Below, one piece after another: positions 21,831 to 30,866 of a stretch of 54,501 nucleotides of DNA (its first letter is position 1; the number at the start of each line of letters is the position of its first letter). The stretch is from a virus. The notes under the pieces were generated by a model that made no database searches, was not told the origin of the DNA, and worked only from the letters and a program-made list of their open reading frames with translations. The stretch is from positions 1 through 54,501 of the IMG/VR virus record IMGVR_UViG_3300018757_000023. The stretch is one strand, 5' to 3'. A program made the position numbers and the translations under genes.

Positions 21831-21996
21831 AATCACAATGCCAACCAAAGACGGGAAGCTCGTTGAATGGGAAGATTGTGTGCAGGCATATAGGGAGAAA
21901 GAGAAGATTAGATGGGGGAAGAAAAGTCGTGCGCTTCTATCTGCCAACAGAACCGATGAAACAACGGTTCAAAAAGGGGAAGTTTTGGCGATTTAG
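21817..21996 (+). CDS. Short hypothetical protein
   Basis: A 59-residue frame (MTNVKITMPTKDGKLVEWED...) starts inside the end of the membrane-protein gene and runs 68 bases into the next frame. The first 35 residues look like a real beta-rich protein; the tail may be out-of-frame extension. The choice between this and the next frame in the overlap is uncertain. Confidence 0.4.
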   Translation: MTNVKITMPTKDGKLVEWEDCVQAYREKEKIRWGKKSRALLSANRTDETTVQKGEVLAI

Positions 21997-22189
21997 CCCA
22001 GATGAAATACACTTCCGAGACGATCCTAACGACATCGGAAGGGACATCAGGACTTTGGGATATAAACCACACTCTCATCCTTGGGGAAGAAAGCCGATGT
22101 GGAGAGCAAAGCGCAAGAGGCGAAAAAGGATAGAGAGAGGTGGTTGTAATGAGTATCTTGAAGGAATTGATGTGGTATGTAAAATCTGA
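21929..22189 (+). CDS. Basic hypothetical protein
   Basis: GTG at 21929, behind GGGGGAAG, opens an 86-residue, strongly basic frame (MRFYLPTEPMKQRFKKGKFW, then GRKPMWRAKRKRRKRIERGG). It could bind nucleic acid. It overlaps the next gene by 41 bases. It is not recognised. Confidence 0.5.
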   Translation: MRFYLPTEPMKQRFKKGKFWRFSPDEIHFRDDPNDIGRDIRTLGYKPHSHPWGRKPMWRAKRKRRKRIERGGCNEYLEGIDVVCKI

Positions 22190-22496
22190 CATCGAGCTAA
22201 AATACACAACCTGTTGGTATAGAGAAGATGGGTTGGTGGAAAAGATTGATGGGTTCAGATTTTATTCAAAAAGACCATTTTCGAGATCGTATCAATACTG
22301 CGGAACCATTGGTCTTGAAAACACCTATAGCATTTTGTCCGTTCTGCAGCAAGCGAGGAAAGAGCGCAAAAAAGCTGTACTGTTTGAAATTAGAGTTGGG
22401 TTAGGGGTAGAGAGATTGCACATTTGGAAAGGTAGCTTCAAAAAGGCAGAAGAACAACTTTTCTGCATGATTAAAAAGATTCAAGAGCAATATTGA
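22149..22496 (+). CDS. Hypothetical protein
   Basis: The ATG at 22149 follows GAGAGGTGG. The 115-residue product is alpha/beta (YVKSDIELKYTTCWYREDG, VLQQARKERKKAVLFEIRVG) and ends in an amphipathic helix. It is not recognised. Confidence 0.55.
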   Translation: MSILKELMWYVKSDIELKYTTCWYREDGLVEKIDGFRFYSKRPFSRSYQYCGTIGLENTYSILSVLQQARKERKKAVLFEIRVGLGVERLHIWKGSFKKAEEQLFCMIKKIQEQY

Positions 22497-22576
22497 GCAA
22501 TGTCTATTGGGAAATTGTAAGTATAGAGGGAATCTCTTCCTTATGTCGAAGTGTGACGGAGGAGGAGGTGAGCGAT

Positions 22577-22879
22577 ATGGCTCAATTTCGTAATCTTAAC
22601 GATTTAAGTAAACATTTGCAAAAGAAGGTCAAAGAAGCTTCTGGGAATGTCAGCATATCTGAATTACTCAATGATGCATTTATGCAAAAGTACACAGACT
22701 TTGAGAACTCACAAGAATTTTTCGATAAGAGCCCATTCAAATTTGAAACACAGGAAGAGTGGGATCAAATCGATGAGAAAGAAAAAGATGATTATGTAAA
22801 AATTCATACAAGATTCGATACATGGAATGAAATGCTTCAGAAGGCAGCACAAGAGTATTTTGCACGTCTATTTAAATAG
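22577..22879 (+). CDS. Small acidic protein, last early/middle gene
   Basis: GGAGGAGGTGAG sets the ATG at 22577. The frame also opens at 22493 with TTG, but without a site. The 100-residue product (NLNDLSKHLQKKVKEASG, ISELLNDAFMQKYTDF) is helical and found, from memory, in several Bacillus phages without known role. A strong terminator overlaps its stop codon. Confidence 0.7.
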   Translation: MAQFRNLNDLSKHLQKKVKEASGNVSISELLNDAFMQKYTDFENSQEFFDKSPFKFETQEEWDQIDEKEKDDYVKIHTRFDTWNEMLQKAAQEYFARLFK

Positions 22880-22905
22880 CACCCACGCGGTGCTTTTTCT
22901 TTTGT
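22878..22905 (+). terminator. Rho-independent terminator before the late operon
   Basis: AGCACC-CACGC-GGTGCT is followed by TTTTTCTTTTG. It overlaps the stop codon of the preceding gene and separates early/middle genes from the packaging genes. Confidence 0.88.
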
Positions 22906-22939
22906 AATTCAACTCAAACGACGGTGGTGGTGATGCCAT

Positions 22940-23386
22940 GTGAAACTAACGGAGAAACAAAAGAAGTTTGCTGATTATTACATTGAAACAGGCAATGCGA
23001 CAGAGGCTTATAGGCGTGCTGGTTACACAGGAAAAGGAAATGTAGCAGAAGCAGCTGCAAGCAGACTGTTAAGCAATGTTAAGGTTAGGGAATACGTCGA
23101 CAAAATAATTGCTGAAAAAGACAGCAATCGAATCGCCAAGCAAGACGAAATACTTGAGTTCTTAACAAGTGTATTGCGCGGGCAAGTGAAAGAACAGTTT
23201 CCGCTTGGTTTAGGTATGGGCGAACAAGCTCTCGTCAAAAAGGAACTGGATGGCAAGGATCGTATCAAAGCTGCAGAACTGCTTGGAAAACGATATGCAA
23301 TGTGGACAGATAAGCAGCAGGTAGACAGCAACGTAGCCGTTCAAATCATCGACGATATCGGAAGTGGCGATGATGAAACGGATTAA
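22940..23386 (+). CDS. terS: Terminase small subunit
   Basis: The sequence LTEKQKKFADYYIETGNATEAYRRAGY, then KVREYVDKIIAE, is the terminase_2/XtmA helix-turn-helix family that recognises the packaging site. The C-terminal part carries KDRIKAAELLGKRYAMW. The start is GTG behind GGTGGTGGTG. It overlaps the large-subunit gene by 17 bases. Confidence 0.92.
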   Translation: MKLTEKQKKFADYYIETGNATEAYRRAGYTGKGNVAEAAASRLLSNVKVREYVDKIIAEKDSNRIAKQDEILEFLTSVLRGQVKEQFPLGLGMGEQALVKKELDGKDRIKAAELLGKRYAMWTDKQQVDSNVAVQIIDDIGSGDDETD

Positions 23387-24638
23387 GCTATCCCAAATCA
23401 TTACGCCGAAGTTCCAGTCATTCTGGAAAGCATCAAATTCGCGTAAATACCTGCGGCATGTCCTAAAAGGTGGCCGCGCGTCGTCTAAATCTACGCATGT
23501 GGCTCTGAAATTGATCAAAGACATGATGAAGTACCCAGTTACAACCCTGTGTATCAGGAAGGTAGCCAGGACGCTTGAAGAATCAGTTTTTGAGCAATTG
23601 AAAGAAGCTATCGACATGCTTGGAGTCTCCGATTATTGGCGTGTTGTTAAAAGCCCTCTGCAACTCGTCTATTTGCCACGCGGTAACAAGATCATATTTC
23701 GTGGCGCTGACGATCCAATGAAGATCAAATCAATCAAGGTGAGTAAGTTCCCAATCGCTTTCTTATGGATTGAAGAATTGGCTGAATTCAAAACTGAAGA
23801 AGAAATCTCGACCATCGAAAATTCTGTGTTGCGTGCAGAATTGCCGGATGGTCTTTTTTATGCGTTTTATTACAGCTACAACCCGCCGAAACGAAAACAA
23901 TCATGGGTGAACAAGAAGTACGAATCACACATGATTCCAGCCAATACATTCGTTCATCACTCTACTTATCTGGATAATCCGCACATATCAAAGGCGTTTG
24001 TGGAAGAGGCCGAACACGTGAAGGTGACAAAGCCGGATAAGTACAAGTGGGAATATCTTGGTCAAGCGATCGGTTCCGGTGTCGTGCCGTTTGAAAACCT
24101 GGTATTCAGGCGAATCACAGACGAGGAAATGAAGTCGTTCGACAACATCAGGCAGGGCGTTGACTTTGGGTATGGTCCAGACCCGTATACATTCGTCAGG
24201 TGGCACTATGACAAGACCAGACGGCGCATTTATGCGTTGGATGAACACTACGGGCAGAAGATTAGCAACCGAGAAGCAGCAAAGTGGATTAAGGAGAAGG
24301 GATACCAAACCGTACAAACCACAGCTGATAGCGCAGAGCCTAAATCAATTGATGAACTGAAAGAATACGGCATCCGCATTAAGGGAGCTAAGAAAGGTCC
24401 TGACTCAGTGCAATATGGCGAGGAATGGCTGGACAATCTAGAGGAAATCGTAATCGATCCAGAACGAACACCAAACATTGCTAGAGAGTTTGAGAACATC
24501 GACTACGCAACAGATGCTGACGGAAATCCGAAAGCAAGATTGGAAGACAAAGACAACCATACAATCGACGCAACGAGATATGCCTTTGAAGGCGATATGA
24601 AGAAATCCGGTGTCTGGTTCCCGGATGAAAGGAGGTAA
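23370..24638 (+). CDS. terL: Terminase large subunit
   Basis: This PBSX XtmB-type terminase has a Walker A-like KGGRASSKSTHVALKLI near residue 35, Walker B FLWIEELAEF and a C-terminal nuclease domain with GVDFGYGPDPYTFV, then TADSAEPKSIDELKEYG and HTIDATRYA, acidic residues expected to bind metal. It drives ATP-powered DNA entry into the prohead and cuts the concatemer. The 422-residue length is typical. Confidence 0.95.
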   Translation: MMKRIKLSQIITPKFQSFWKASNSRKYLRHVLKGGRASSKSTHVALKLIKDMMKYPVTTLCIRKVARTLEESVFEQLKEAIDMLGVSDYWRVVKSPLQLVYLPRGNKIIFRGADDPMKIKSIKVSKFPIAFLWIEELAEFKTEEEISTIENSVLRAELPDGLFYAFYYSYNPPKRKQSWVNKKYESHMIPANTFVHHSTYLDNPHISKAFVEEAEHVKVTKPDKYKWEYLGQAIGSGVVPFENLVFRRITDEEMKSFDNIRQGVDFGYGPDPYTFVRWHYDKTRRRIYALDEHYGQKISNREAAKWIKEKGYQTVQTTADSAEPKSIDELKEYGIRIKGAKKGPDSVQYGEEWLDNLEEIVIDPERTPNIAREFENIDYATDADGNPKARLEDKDNHTIDATRYAFEGDMKKSGVWFPDERR

Positions 24639-24642
24639 AGGC

Positions 24643-26148
24643 GTGGGCTTTTTAGATCCAAACATATTCGATAATAACCCTCAAGAGCAGATCGACAGCA
24701 TCATCCTAAAGGGCAAGCAATCAGCCATGAAGGTTGAAGAGATCATCAACCAGGAAGTCAGCGAGTGGGAGCAATCGGAAAAACGCAAATGGATGCTCAT
24801 TGGCGAAAGGTATTACCGTAACAAGACGGACATTCTGGATAGAGAGAGAAAAGCAGTTGGACCTAGTGGAAGTTTGGAGCCTGTACCCAACCTCGCAAAC
24901 AATAAGCTCGCCAATGCGTTTACCCGAAAGCTCGTTGATCAAAAGGTGGGTTATCTACTGGGCAAACCTCTAAGTGTACAGACAGACAAGGATGAGTACG
25001 CCGATGCTCTCAACGTTTTTTTTGATAAAGCCATGATGCGCAGACTGCAATCACTTGGTAAAGAGGCAGTCAACAAGGGTATCGCGTGGCTACATCCGTA
25101 TTATGACGAAAACGGGGTTCTGAGCTTCAAGAAGATGAGGTCAGAGGAAATCATACCACTTTGGCGTGACGCTGCTCATACGATCCTGGATGCTGTAATA
25201 AGGGTGTATGAGGTTGAAGAATTCGAGGGTACGCAACGTAAAACAATCAAGAAGTTCGAGTGGTGGGATACAAACGGGGTTCGTCGCTTTACGAACAGCA
25301 ATGCCGGATTTGTTCCTGACGTGGAAGCAGGCGAAATAGGGGGACACTTTAGCGTTATTTCAGGCGGCAAAGAGATCCAAATGAGTTGGCAGAGAGTGCC
25401 GTTCATCGCTTTCAAATACAACGAAGAAGAGCAGCCTCTTATCGAGATCATTAAAAGCCTTGTGGATGACTACGACAACCGCAAGAGTGATAACGCGAAC
25501 AACCTGGAGGATTTGCCGAACAGCATCTATGTAGTCAAAAACTATGACGGAACAAATGCGGCGGAGTTCCGGAAAAACATTGCGACCTATCGCACAGCAT
25601 TCGTATCTGGAGACGGCGGCCTTGATTCGGTTGGAATCGAAATCGACACAGAAGCTTTCCGAACACACATGGAAATGGCCCGGAAAGATATTTTTGAATT
25701 TGGTCGAGGGGTACTATTCGATGTAGACAAATTTTCTAGCGCTCCGTCAGGTGAGGCACTCAAGTATATGTATGCAGACCTCGACATGGATGCAAACATG
25801 ATGGAGACGGAGTTTCAAGCCTCTCTCGAGCAATTGCGCTGGTTTATTGATGTACATCTGGACAATGCCACCGGCAACGATTATTCCAAAGAACGAGTGG
25901 ACTTTATCTTTAACCGCGACATGATTGTCAACGAGTCGCAAGTCATCACTGACATCAGAAACAGTATGGGAATCTTGTCAGAGGAAACGTTGGTTGCAAA
26001 TCATCCATGGGTGACAGACGTACAAGATGAGATGGATCGCAAAGAAAAACAACTCGACAGGCAACTTGAGGATTTGCCTACCTATGGCATGTTAGGGAAC
26101 GAAAGCGACCCTGGAGCGCAGGGGACGAATCGGGATGAGACCGAATGA
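24643..26148 (+). CDS. Portal protein, SPP1 gp6-like
   Basis: The GTG at 24643 behind AAAGGAGGT is preferred over an upstream in-frame ATG inside terL. The 501-residue protein shows GERYYRNKTDI, NNKLANAFTRKLVDQKVGYLLGKP, GIAWLHPYYDENG and SSAPSGEALKYMYADLDMDANMM, all typical of the SPP1 Gp6 portal family. The dodecameric ring at the capsid vertex passes DNA in and out and docks the connector proteins. Confidence 0.95.
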   Translation: MGFLDPNIFDNNPQEQIDSIILKGKQSAMKVEEIINQEVSEWEQSEKRKWMLIGERYYRNKTDILDRERKAVGPSGSLEPVPNLANNKLANAFTRKLVDQKVGYLLGKPLSVQTDKDEYADALNVFFDKAMMRRLQSLGKEAVNKGIAWLHPYYDENGVLSFKKMRSEEIIPLWRDAAHTILDAVIRVYEVEEFEGTQRKTIKKFEWWDTNGVRRFTNSNAGFVPDVEAGEIGGHFSVISGGKEIQMSWQRVPFIAFKYNEEEQPLIEIIKSLVDDYDNRKSDNANNLEDLPNSIYVVKNYDGTNAAEFRKNIATYRTAFVSGDGGLDSVGIEIDTEAFRTHMEMARKDIFEFGRGVLFDVDKFSSAPSGEALKYMYADLDMDANMMETEFQASLEQLRWFIDVHLDNATGNDYSKERVDFIFNRDMIVNESQVITDIRNSMGILSEETLVANHPWVTDVQDEMDRKEKQLDRQLEDLPTYGMLGNESDPGAQGTNRDETE

Positions 26149-27179
26149 AATCTTCAACATACTGGCAGAAACGCTCTGAGCAGATCCACAACGAGCAATT
26201 CCGCAAGACAGACAAATACATTGACACAACTCTAAAACGCGAATACGACCGCGCTATGAGGTCTATACAGCGTGAGATCGAGGTGTTCTATCAGCGATTT
26301 TCCGTAAACAACGAAATCAACCTAGCAGATGCGCGCAAGTTGCTGAATAGCGACCAGTTGAAAGAGTTCAAGATGTCGCTTGAGGAATTCACCGAGCTCG
26401 CTAAGAACAATCCAGACGGGCGATGGACGCAAATACTCAACAATGTGTACTACAAGGTGCGTGTTACACGTCTCCAAGCCCTGCAGATACAGATTGAGGG
26501 AGCCATACAGGGCGTAAACGTAAAACAAAACGGGCAGATGACAGGATTGCTGGAGGATGTATATACCGACACGTATTACCGGACAATCTTCGAAGTGCAA
26601 AAAGGGATTTCTATCGGCGCGTCTTTCGCCAAGGTAGAAAACGTCAAGCAGATCGTTCAGCGTCCTTGGTTGGAGGAAAACTACTCAAAGCGAATATGGA
26701 AGGATAACAGCAGGCTTGTCCAACAGCTTCAGACACAGCTAACACAGGCAATCATTCGTGGTGATAGCATCGACTACACAGCCAAGGTCATCGCAGAACG
26801 AATGGGAGTTGGCTACAGAGCCGCGCAACGGCTTGTGAGGACAGAAGCTAGCCATATTCAGAACGAAGCCTCTTTTGACGCCTACAGGGCTTCTGGCGTG
26901 GTGAAGAAATACGAGTTCTTAGCAACGCTTGATAGCCGGACAAGCTCTATCTGCAGGTCGATGGATAACATGGTATTCCCACTGTCTGAGAAAGAGATTG
27001 GCGTGAACTTTCCGCCGCTGCACAGTAATTGTAGATCAACGACCGTCCCTTACTTTGATGATGAAATAGACCCTGGAGAACGGATTGCTCGAGATTCAAA
27101 GGGGACGTATTACGTACCGGGAGACATAAGTTATCGAGATTGGCTTGAAAAACACGTAGGGGAGGAAGGCGCTGAATAG
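26145..27179 (+). CDS. Minor capsid / MuF-type head morphogenesis protein
   Basis: The 344-residue protein ends with the MuF domain: RTEASHIQNEASFDAYR, LDSRTSSICRSMDNMVFPL and FPPLHSNCRSTTVPYF, with conserved His and Cys. It matches SPP1 gp7, which binds portal and DNA and is carried in the head. It overlaps the portal gene by four bases. No C-terminal toxin domain is fused. Confidence 0.92.
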   Translation: MKSSTYWQKRSEQIHNEQFRKTDKYIDTTLKREYDRAMRSIQREIEVFYQRFSVNNEINLADARKLLNSDQLKEFKMSLEEFTELAKNNPDGRWTQILNNVYYKVRVTRLQALQIQIEGAIQGVNVKQNGQMTGLLEDVYTDTYYRTIFEVQKGISIGASFAKVENVKQIVQRPWLEENYSKRIWKDNSRLVQQLQTQLTQAIIRGDSIDYTAKVIAERMGVGYRAAQRLVRTEASHIQNEASFDAYRASGVVKKYEFLATLDSRTSSICRSMDNMVFPLSEKEIGVNFPPLHSNCRSTTVPYFDDEIDPGERIARDSKGTYYVPGDISYRDWLEKHVGEEGAE

Positions 27180-27278
27180 GCGGCTTTTTCTTTTGCCCTG
27201 TCATATGGCATAAAACTGGGCAAATTCATCACCGGACGCGACCGGGAAAACAAGCGAAGATGAAAGGAAGGATCATAT

Positions 27279-27902
27279 ATGGATTGGCTCAAACAACTGC
27301 TCGAAGGAATGCAACTGTCCCAGGAGCAAATCAAACAAATCTCAGAAGGGGTTGACGGCCATTACAAAGGTTATGTGCCTGAGCATCGATTCAAAGAGGT
27401 TAACGATGCTAAGAAGTCGCTGGAATCCACCTTGAAGGAACGGGATCAGCAGCTTGCAGATTTGAAGAAGTCTGCTGAGGGTAACGAAGCCTTGCAAACC
27501 AAGATCAAAGAACTAGAAGAAGCAAACAAACAAGCAGCTGATAAGTACCAAGCAGAGTTGAAGGAGCTGCAAACCAACACTGCGCTTAAACTGGCCCTGT
27601 CCGGGAAAGTTCACGACCCTGATCTTGTGGTCGGACTGCTGGACAAAACGAAAATTGAATTGGATGAATCCGGCAGCGTAAAAGCTGGTTTCGAGGATCA
27701 AATCAAGGCCCTGCAGGAGAGCAAGGCTTTTTTGTTTGTCCCTGAAAAGCAAGAACCAGGATTCCAATTTCGGGGCATGCAGCCGGCAGATGGTGCAGGT
27801 GGGGGCGAGGGGCAGCAACCAAATCTTGGAAAACAATTGGCGGCACAGAACAAGCAGTCGGGCGAAGTGATGCAGCAAGCCCAAGCAAACTATTTCAAGT
27901 AA
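27279..27902 (+). CDS. Scaffolding protein (GP20-like)
   Basis: The protein starts WLKQLLEGMQLSQEQIKQI and then consists of a long coiled coil (KKSLESTLKERDQQLADLKK) with a Gly/Gln-rich C-terminus, the pattern of phage minor structural GP20 scaffolds. It precedes the decoration and capsid genes as usual. It directs capsid assembly and is lost from the mature head. Confidence 0.88.
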   Translation: MDWLKQLLEGMQLSQEQIKQISEGVDGHYKGYVPEHRFKEVNDAKKSLESTLKERDQQLADLKKSAEGNEALQTKIKELEEANKQAADKYQAELKELQTNTALKLALSGKVHDPDLVVGLLDKTKIELDESGSVKAGFEDQIKALQESKAFLFVPEKQEPGFQFRGMQPADGAGGGEGQQPNLGKQLAAQNKQSGEVMQQAQANYFK

Positions 27903-27918
27903 AACGGAGGTAAAAACA

Positions 27919-28278
27919 ATGAGTAAATTTGTTACAACTCAATACGGCACCCCAAAGCAAATCCTCAAGTTCCCAGACCATTATGTTGCACTAACTGTTA
28001 CGGTCGATGACACGGGGATTACTGCTGGTCCAGATGGCAAAAAAATTGTTCCTGCTGGCACAATCATCGGCGGCGGGTTCTTGGCTGACGATACGAAGAA
28101 AGCAGTGGTGGCAAATGACGCAACGGCAGAAGGTGTGTTGTTCAATGATACGGATGTAACGTATGGACCCGCCCCAGGAGCTGCAATCATCCACGGATTC
28201 ATTGCGACAGATAAGTTGCCTACTGCACCTGCTGCTGATGCTATTACGGCGCTCAAACAAATCACATTCGTGAAGTAA
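27919..28278 (+). CDS. Head decoration/stabilisation-like protein
   Basis: The 119-residue protein (DGKKIVPAGTIIGGGFLADD, EGVLFNDTDVTYGPAPGAAI) has the small beta-tulip pattern of capsid decoration proteins. Its place between scaffold and major capsid supports that. GGAGG precedes the ATG. Confidence 0.75.
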   Translation: MSKFVTTQYGTPKQILKFPDHYVALTVTVDDTGITAGPDGKKIVPAGTIIGGGFLADDTKKAVVANDATAEGVLFNDTDVTYGPAPGAAIIHGFIATDKLPTAPAADAITALKQITFVK

Positions 28279-28292
28279 GGAGAGGGATATAG

Positions 28293-29345
28293 ATGAAAAC
28301 CATTTTCGATCTTATCAATGCGCGTGAGATCGCCACATATTACGAGGAGAACGGATCAAACAAGATCCCATACCTCGGAGAAACGCTGTTCCCAGCACGG
28401 AAGCAGCTTGGCCTTGATCTGAGCTGGATTAAAGGATTCAACGGACTGCCTGTTCAGTTGAAGCCGTCTGAATTCGATGCGAAAGCCACTCTGCGCGATC
28501 GAGTTGAAATGACCAAAGTTGATACGCAAATGCCATTCTTCCGAGAGGCAATGCGCGTAGGCGAGAAAGAGCGCCAAGAACTCCTGCGCTTGATGTCTTC
28601 CACTAACTCGCAATACCTGATGCCAGTAATCAACCGCATCTACGACGATGCCACAAACCTGGTTAACGGTGCGCGCGTCATTTCGGAACGCATGATCATG
28701 CAACTGCTCTCTACTGGCAAAATTTCGATTGCTGCCAATCGTCAGGATTACGAGTATGACTACCAGATGCCTGTCGGTCATCAAGAAACACTATCTGGAA
28801 CTGATCAATGGAGCGACCCGAATAGCAACCCTGTTGACGATATTCGTACATGGCAGGATAAAGTCGAAGATGATACAGGTGTTCGTCCGACTCGTGCAAT
28901 CTGCACTCGGAAAACATGGAACTACCTGCTGGCAAACGCAAAAATTCGGTTGGATATGAATCCTGCAGGTGGTCAAAACATCATTTTGACTGACTCCATG
29001 CTGAAGCAATACCTGGAAGCGAAACTCGGGGTTACTGTTGCTGTATATGGCAAGAAGTTTGCTCTCGAAGTCGGCGGCGCAGCTCAAAACTTCTATCCAG
29101 ACGATTACTTCACTCTCATCCCTGAAGGAAACCTCGGGAATCTCTACTATGGTACAACACCAGAAGAGGCTGACCTGATGAGTGGCGGAACATCCGCAAA
29201 CGTTCAGATCGTGAACACAGGTGTTGCGATTACAACGATCAAAGAGCCGCACCCAGTAAACGTTGAGACGATCGTTTCTCAAATCTGCCTACCGTCTTTC
29301 GAAACGATCGATACAATCTTCATCGCGAAGGTAGCAGGAGCGTAA
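28293..29345 (+). CDS. Major capsid protein, gpE family
   Basis: The 350-residue protein fits phage_cap_E: FPARKQLGLDLSWIKGFNGL, EFDAKATLRDRVEMTKVDTQMPFF, then WQDKVEDDTGVRPTRAICTRKTW and a C-terminal DTIFIAKVA. It forms the HK97-fold icosahedral shell. A rho-independent terminator follows its stop directly, which could tune expression relative to downstream genes. Confidence 0.92.
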   Translation: MKTIFDLINAREIATYYEENGSNKIPYLGETLFPARKQLGLDLSWIKGFNGLPVQLKPSEFDAKATLRDRVEMTKVDTQMPFFREAMRVGEKERQELLRLMSSTNSQYLMPVINRIYDDATNLVNGARVISERMIMQLLSTGKISIAANRQDYEYDYQMPVGHQETLSGTDQWSDPNSNPVDDIRTWQDKVEDDTGVRPTRAICTRKTWNYLLANAKIRLDMNPAGGQNIILTDSMLKQYLEAKLGVTVAVYGKKFALEVGGAAQNFYPDDYFTLIPEGNLGNLYYGTTPEEADLMSGGTSANVQIVNTGVAITTIKEPHPVNVETIVSQICLPSFETIDTIFIAKVAGA

Positions 29346-29375
29346 GGAGAGGTATACAGCCTCTCCTATTTTCTT
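29345..29375 (+). terminator. Terminator after the major capsid gene
   Basis: AGGAGAGG-TATACAG-CCTCTCCT is followed by ATTTTCTT. It begins at the capsid stop codon. Partial readthrough would be needed to express the connector and tail genes from the same promoter. Confidence 0.75.
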
Positions 29376-29388
29376 GGAGGTGTATGAA

Positions 29389-29553
29389 ATGTCGGATGTT
29401 CAAGGTGAAAAACAGCAGAGGAAATCGAAACAGAAGGTGCGACTGCTAAAAAACATCAAGTACAACGGTCAACGCTATAAGATTGGTGATGAAATTGACG
29501 TTGAGGCAAAGGACCTCGACTCTTTTGTCAAAGCCGGAATAATCAAGGGGTGA
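29389..29553 (+). CDS. Short DUF7210-like phage protein
   Basis: A 54-residue frame follows TTGGAGGTG. After a basic start, VRLLKNIKYNGQRYKIGDEI and DLDSFVKAGIIKG recall the small beta proteins found after capsid genes (DUF7210-like from memory). Its role in the head is unknown. Confidence 0.65.
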   Translation: MSDVQGEKQQRKSKQKVRLLKNIKYNGQRYKIGDEIDVEAKDLDSFVKAGIIKG

Positions 29554-29559
29554 TAAGCC

Positions 29560-30090
29560 TTGAGTACAGCATTGATGCAGTATTATGACCGATCAAAAGG
29601 AGAGTGTGTGACGGTCACTCCAGAAACGCCTTTGCCCATTTCCGGGTCCAGCGGCGGAGGAGGAACCTCGAACGTTAACATCACTGGACAAACTGCCGGA
29701 TTGGCGACTGCAGCTAACCAAACATCAATGACGAACGAAATCAAGAAATTGGCTACAGCTGCTGCTCAATCGCAAATTCTCTCTGCCATTCAAGCCAACA
29801 AGCCCGTCATGCCCGTGGGGGTCACCTTTCTTTCTGGCGAAGTGGATCCTACATCCGGTAGTGACTACCCGAAATTGATTGATCTTGCTAATGAGGGCGC
29901 GGTTACGATCAAGATTCAATGCCCGAAGGCAAATACGGCTCCATTGCTCGTATCCAACGATTCTCTAGGATTTGGCCAATGGGAGATTCAACCCGGGGAA
30001 TCCGAGGAGTTCCATTACAACAAGCTCTATGTGTCCACTACAGGGCAAGACAAGCAAAACCTAACCTTCAAGGCGTGGAAGTATGCATAG
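29560..30090 (+). CDS. Putative structural protein
   Basis: The 176-residue protein begins with TTG. It has a Gly/Ser-rich linker (PISGSSGGGGTSNVNITG), an Ala-rich helix and a C-terminal beta-rich domain (LLVSNDSLGFGQWEIQPGESEE). It lies between capsid and connector genes, so it is probably a virion protein such as a head fibre or decoration. No family is assigned with certainty. Confidence 0.65.
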   Translation: MSTALMQYYDRSKGECVTVTPETPLPISGSSGGGGTSNVNITGQTAGLATAANQTSMTNEIKKLATAAAQSQILSAIQANKPVMPVGVTFLSGEVDPTSGSDYPKLIDLANEGAVTIKIQCPKANTAPLLVSNDSLGFGQWEIQPGESEEFHYNKLYVSTTGQDKQNLTFKAWKYA

Positions 30091-30102
30091 GGAGGCGATT
30101 CT

Positions 30103-30495
30103 ATGACTTGGGAAGCACAAATCGCCAAAGTATTGGAAACCGTCAAACTGCGCCTTGGACTCTCTGAAAGCACACAGGATGCACTAATCACCTCTTACAT
30201 CACAGAGATTGGTTGCCGCATTAAACATTACTGCAACATTTCGACCATCCCGGATGATTTGAATTATGTATGGGCTTCTATGACGCTTGATGCTGTCCGC
30301 GTCGATCTGCCGAATGTCGATGAAATTTCCGACAGCGTGGGCGGCGGTGGCGCGAACGTCAAAGTAGGCGATACGTCCGTTTCTGGCGGAAGTGGATCAG
30401 GCGGAGGACTCTCCAATACCGCAAAGTCGGTAATAGACAGCGTTGTATTTAATTACAGGATGGATCTGCATCGGTATAGACGGATGAGGTGGTAG
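30103..30495 (+). CDS. Head-tail connector protein (YqbG-like)
   Basis: The 130-residue protein contains VKLRLGLSESTQDALITSYI and IGCRIKHYCNISTIPDDLNY, typical of gp6-like DNA-packaging/adaptor proteins that bind the portal ring. It is followed by a Gly/Ser loop (GGSGSGGG) and a final helix. It matches the PBSX-like YqbG position. Confidence 0.82.
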   Translation: MTWEAQIAKVLETVKLRLGLSESTQDALITSYITEIGCRIKHYCNISTIPDDLNYVWASMTLDAVRVDLPNVDEISDSVGGGGANVKVGDTSVSGGSGSGGGLSNTAKSVIDSVVFNYRMDLHRYRRMRW

Positions 30496-30497
30496 CC

Positions 30498-30866
30498 ATG
30501 GGGATAATCAACTACAAGCGCTACAGACGCGAAATTGAGCGTTTGTATGAGGACAAATGCACCATCTACCGCTACGAAAAGACGACCGATCCTGATGACG
30601 GAGAAACGGTGCTGAAGCCCGTTGCGGTTTACTCCGATCAAATCTGTCGCGTATCTCAAAAAACACTCGGAACCAACAATCAAACGGATGCTCAGAACAA
30701 CATCCAGTATGAAACGAAACTGTTCATCGCCCCTGAGTTGGAAATCAAGCAAGGTGACATGATTGAGGCCACACGCGGCACTTTAACGCGCAAATACGAG
30801 GCTGGAGAACCATTCCCTTATCCTTCGCACCAGGAAGTCAGTATCCAGCGTAAGGACTGGGCGTAA
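30498..30866 (+). CDS. xkdH: Head closure protein (YqbH/XkdH-like)
   Basis: The 122-residue product (YRREIERLYEDKCTIYRYEK, CRVSQKTLGTNNQTDAQNNI, YETKLFIAPELEIKQGDMIE) is a beta-barrel head-completion protein in the XkdH position. The ATG at 30498 follows AGGTGGTAG. It ends overlapping the next start by one base. Confidence 0.85.
   Translation: MGIINYKRYRREIERLYEDKCTIYRYEKTTDPDDGETVLKPVAVYSDQICRVSQKTLGTNNQTDAQNNIQYETKLFIAPELEIKQGDMIEATRGTLTRKYEAGEPFPYPSHQEVSIQRKDWA

Noticed and set aside
27180-27278. Terminator-like GGCGGCTTTTTCTTTTG after the MuF gene
   Set aside because: The T-run is present but no convincing complementary stem precedes it.
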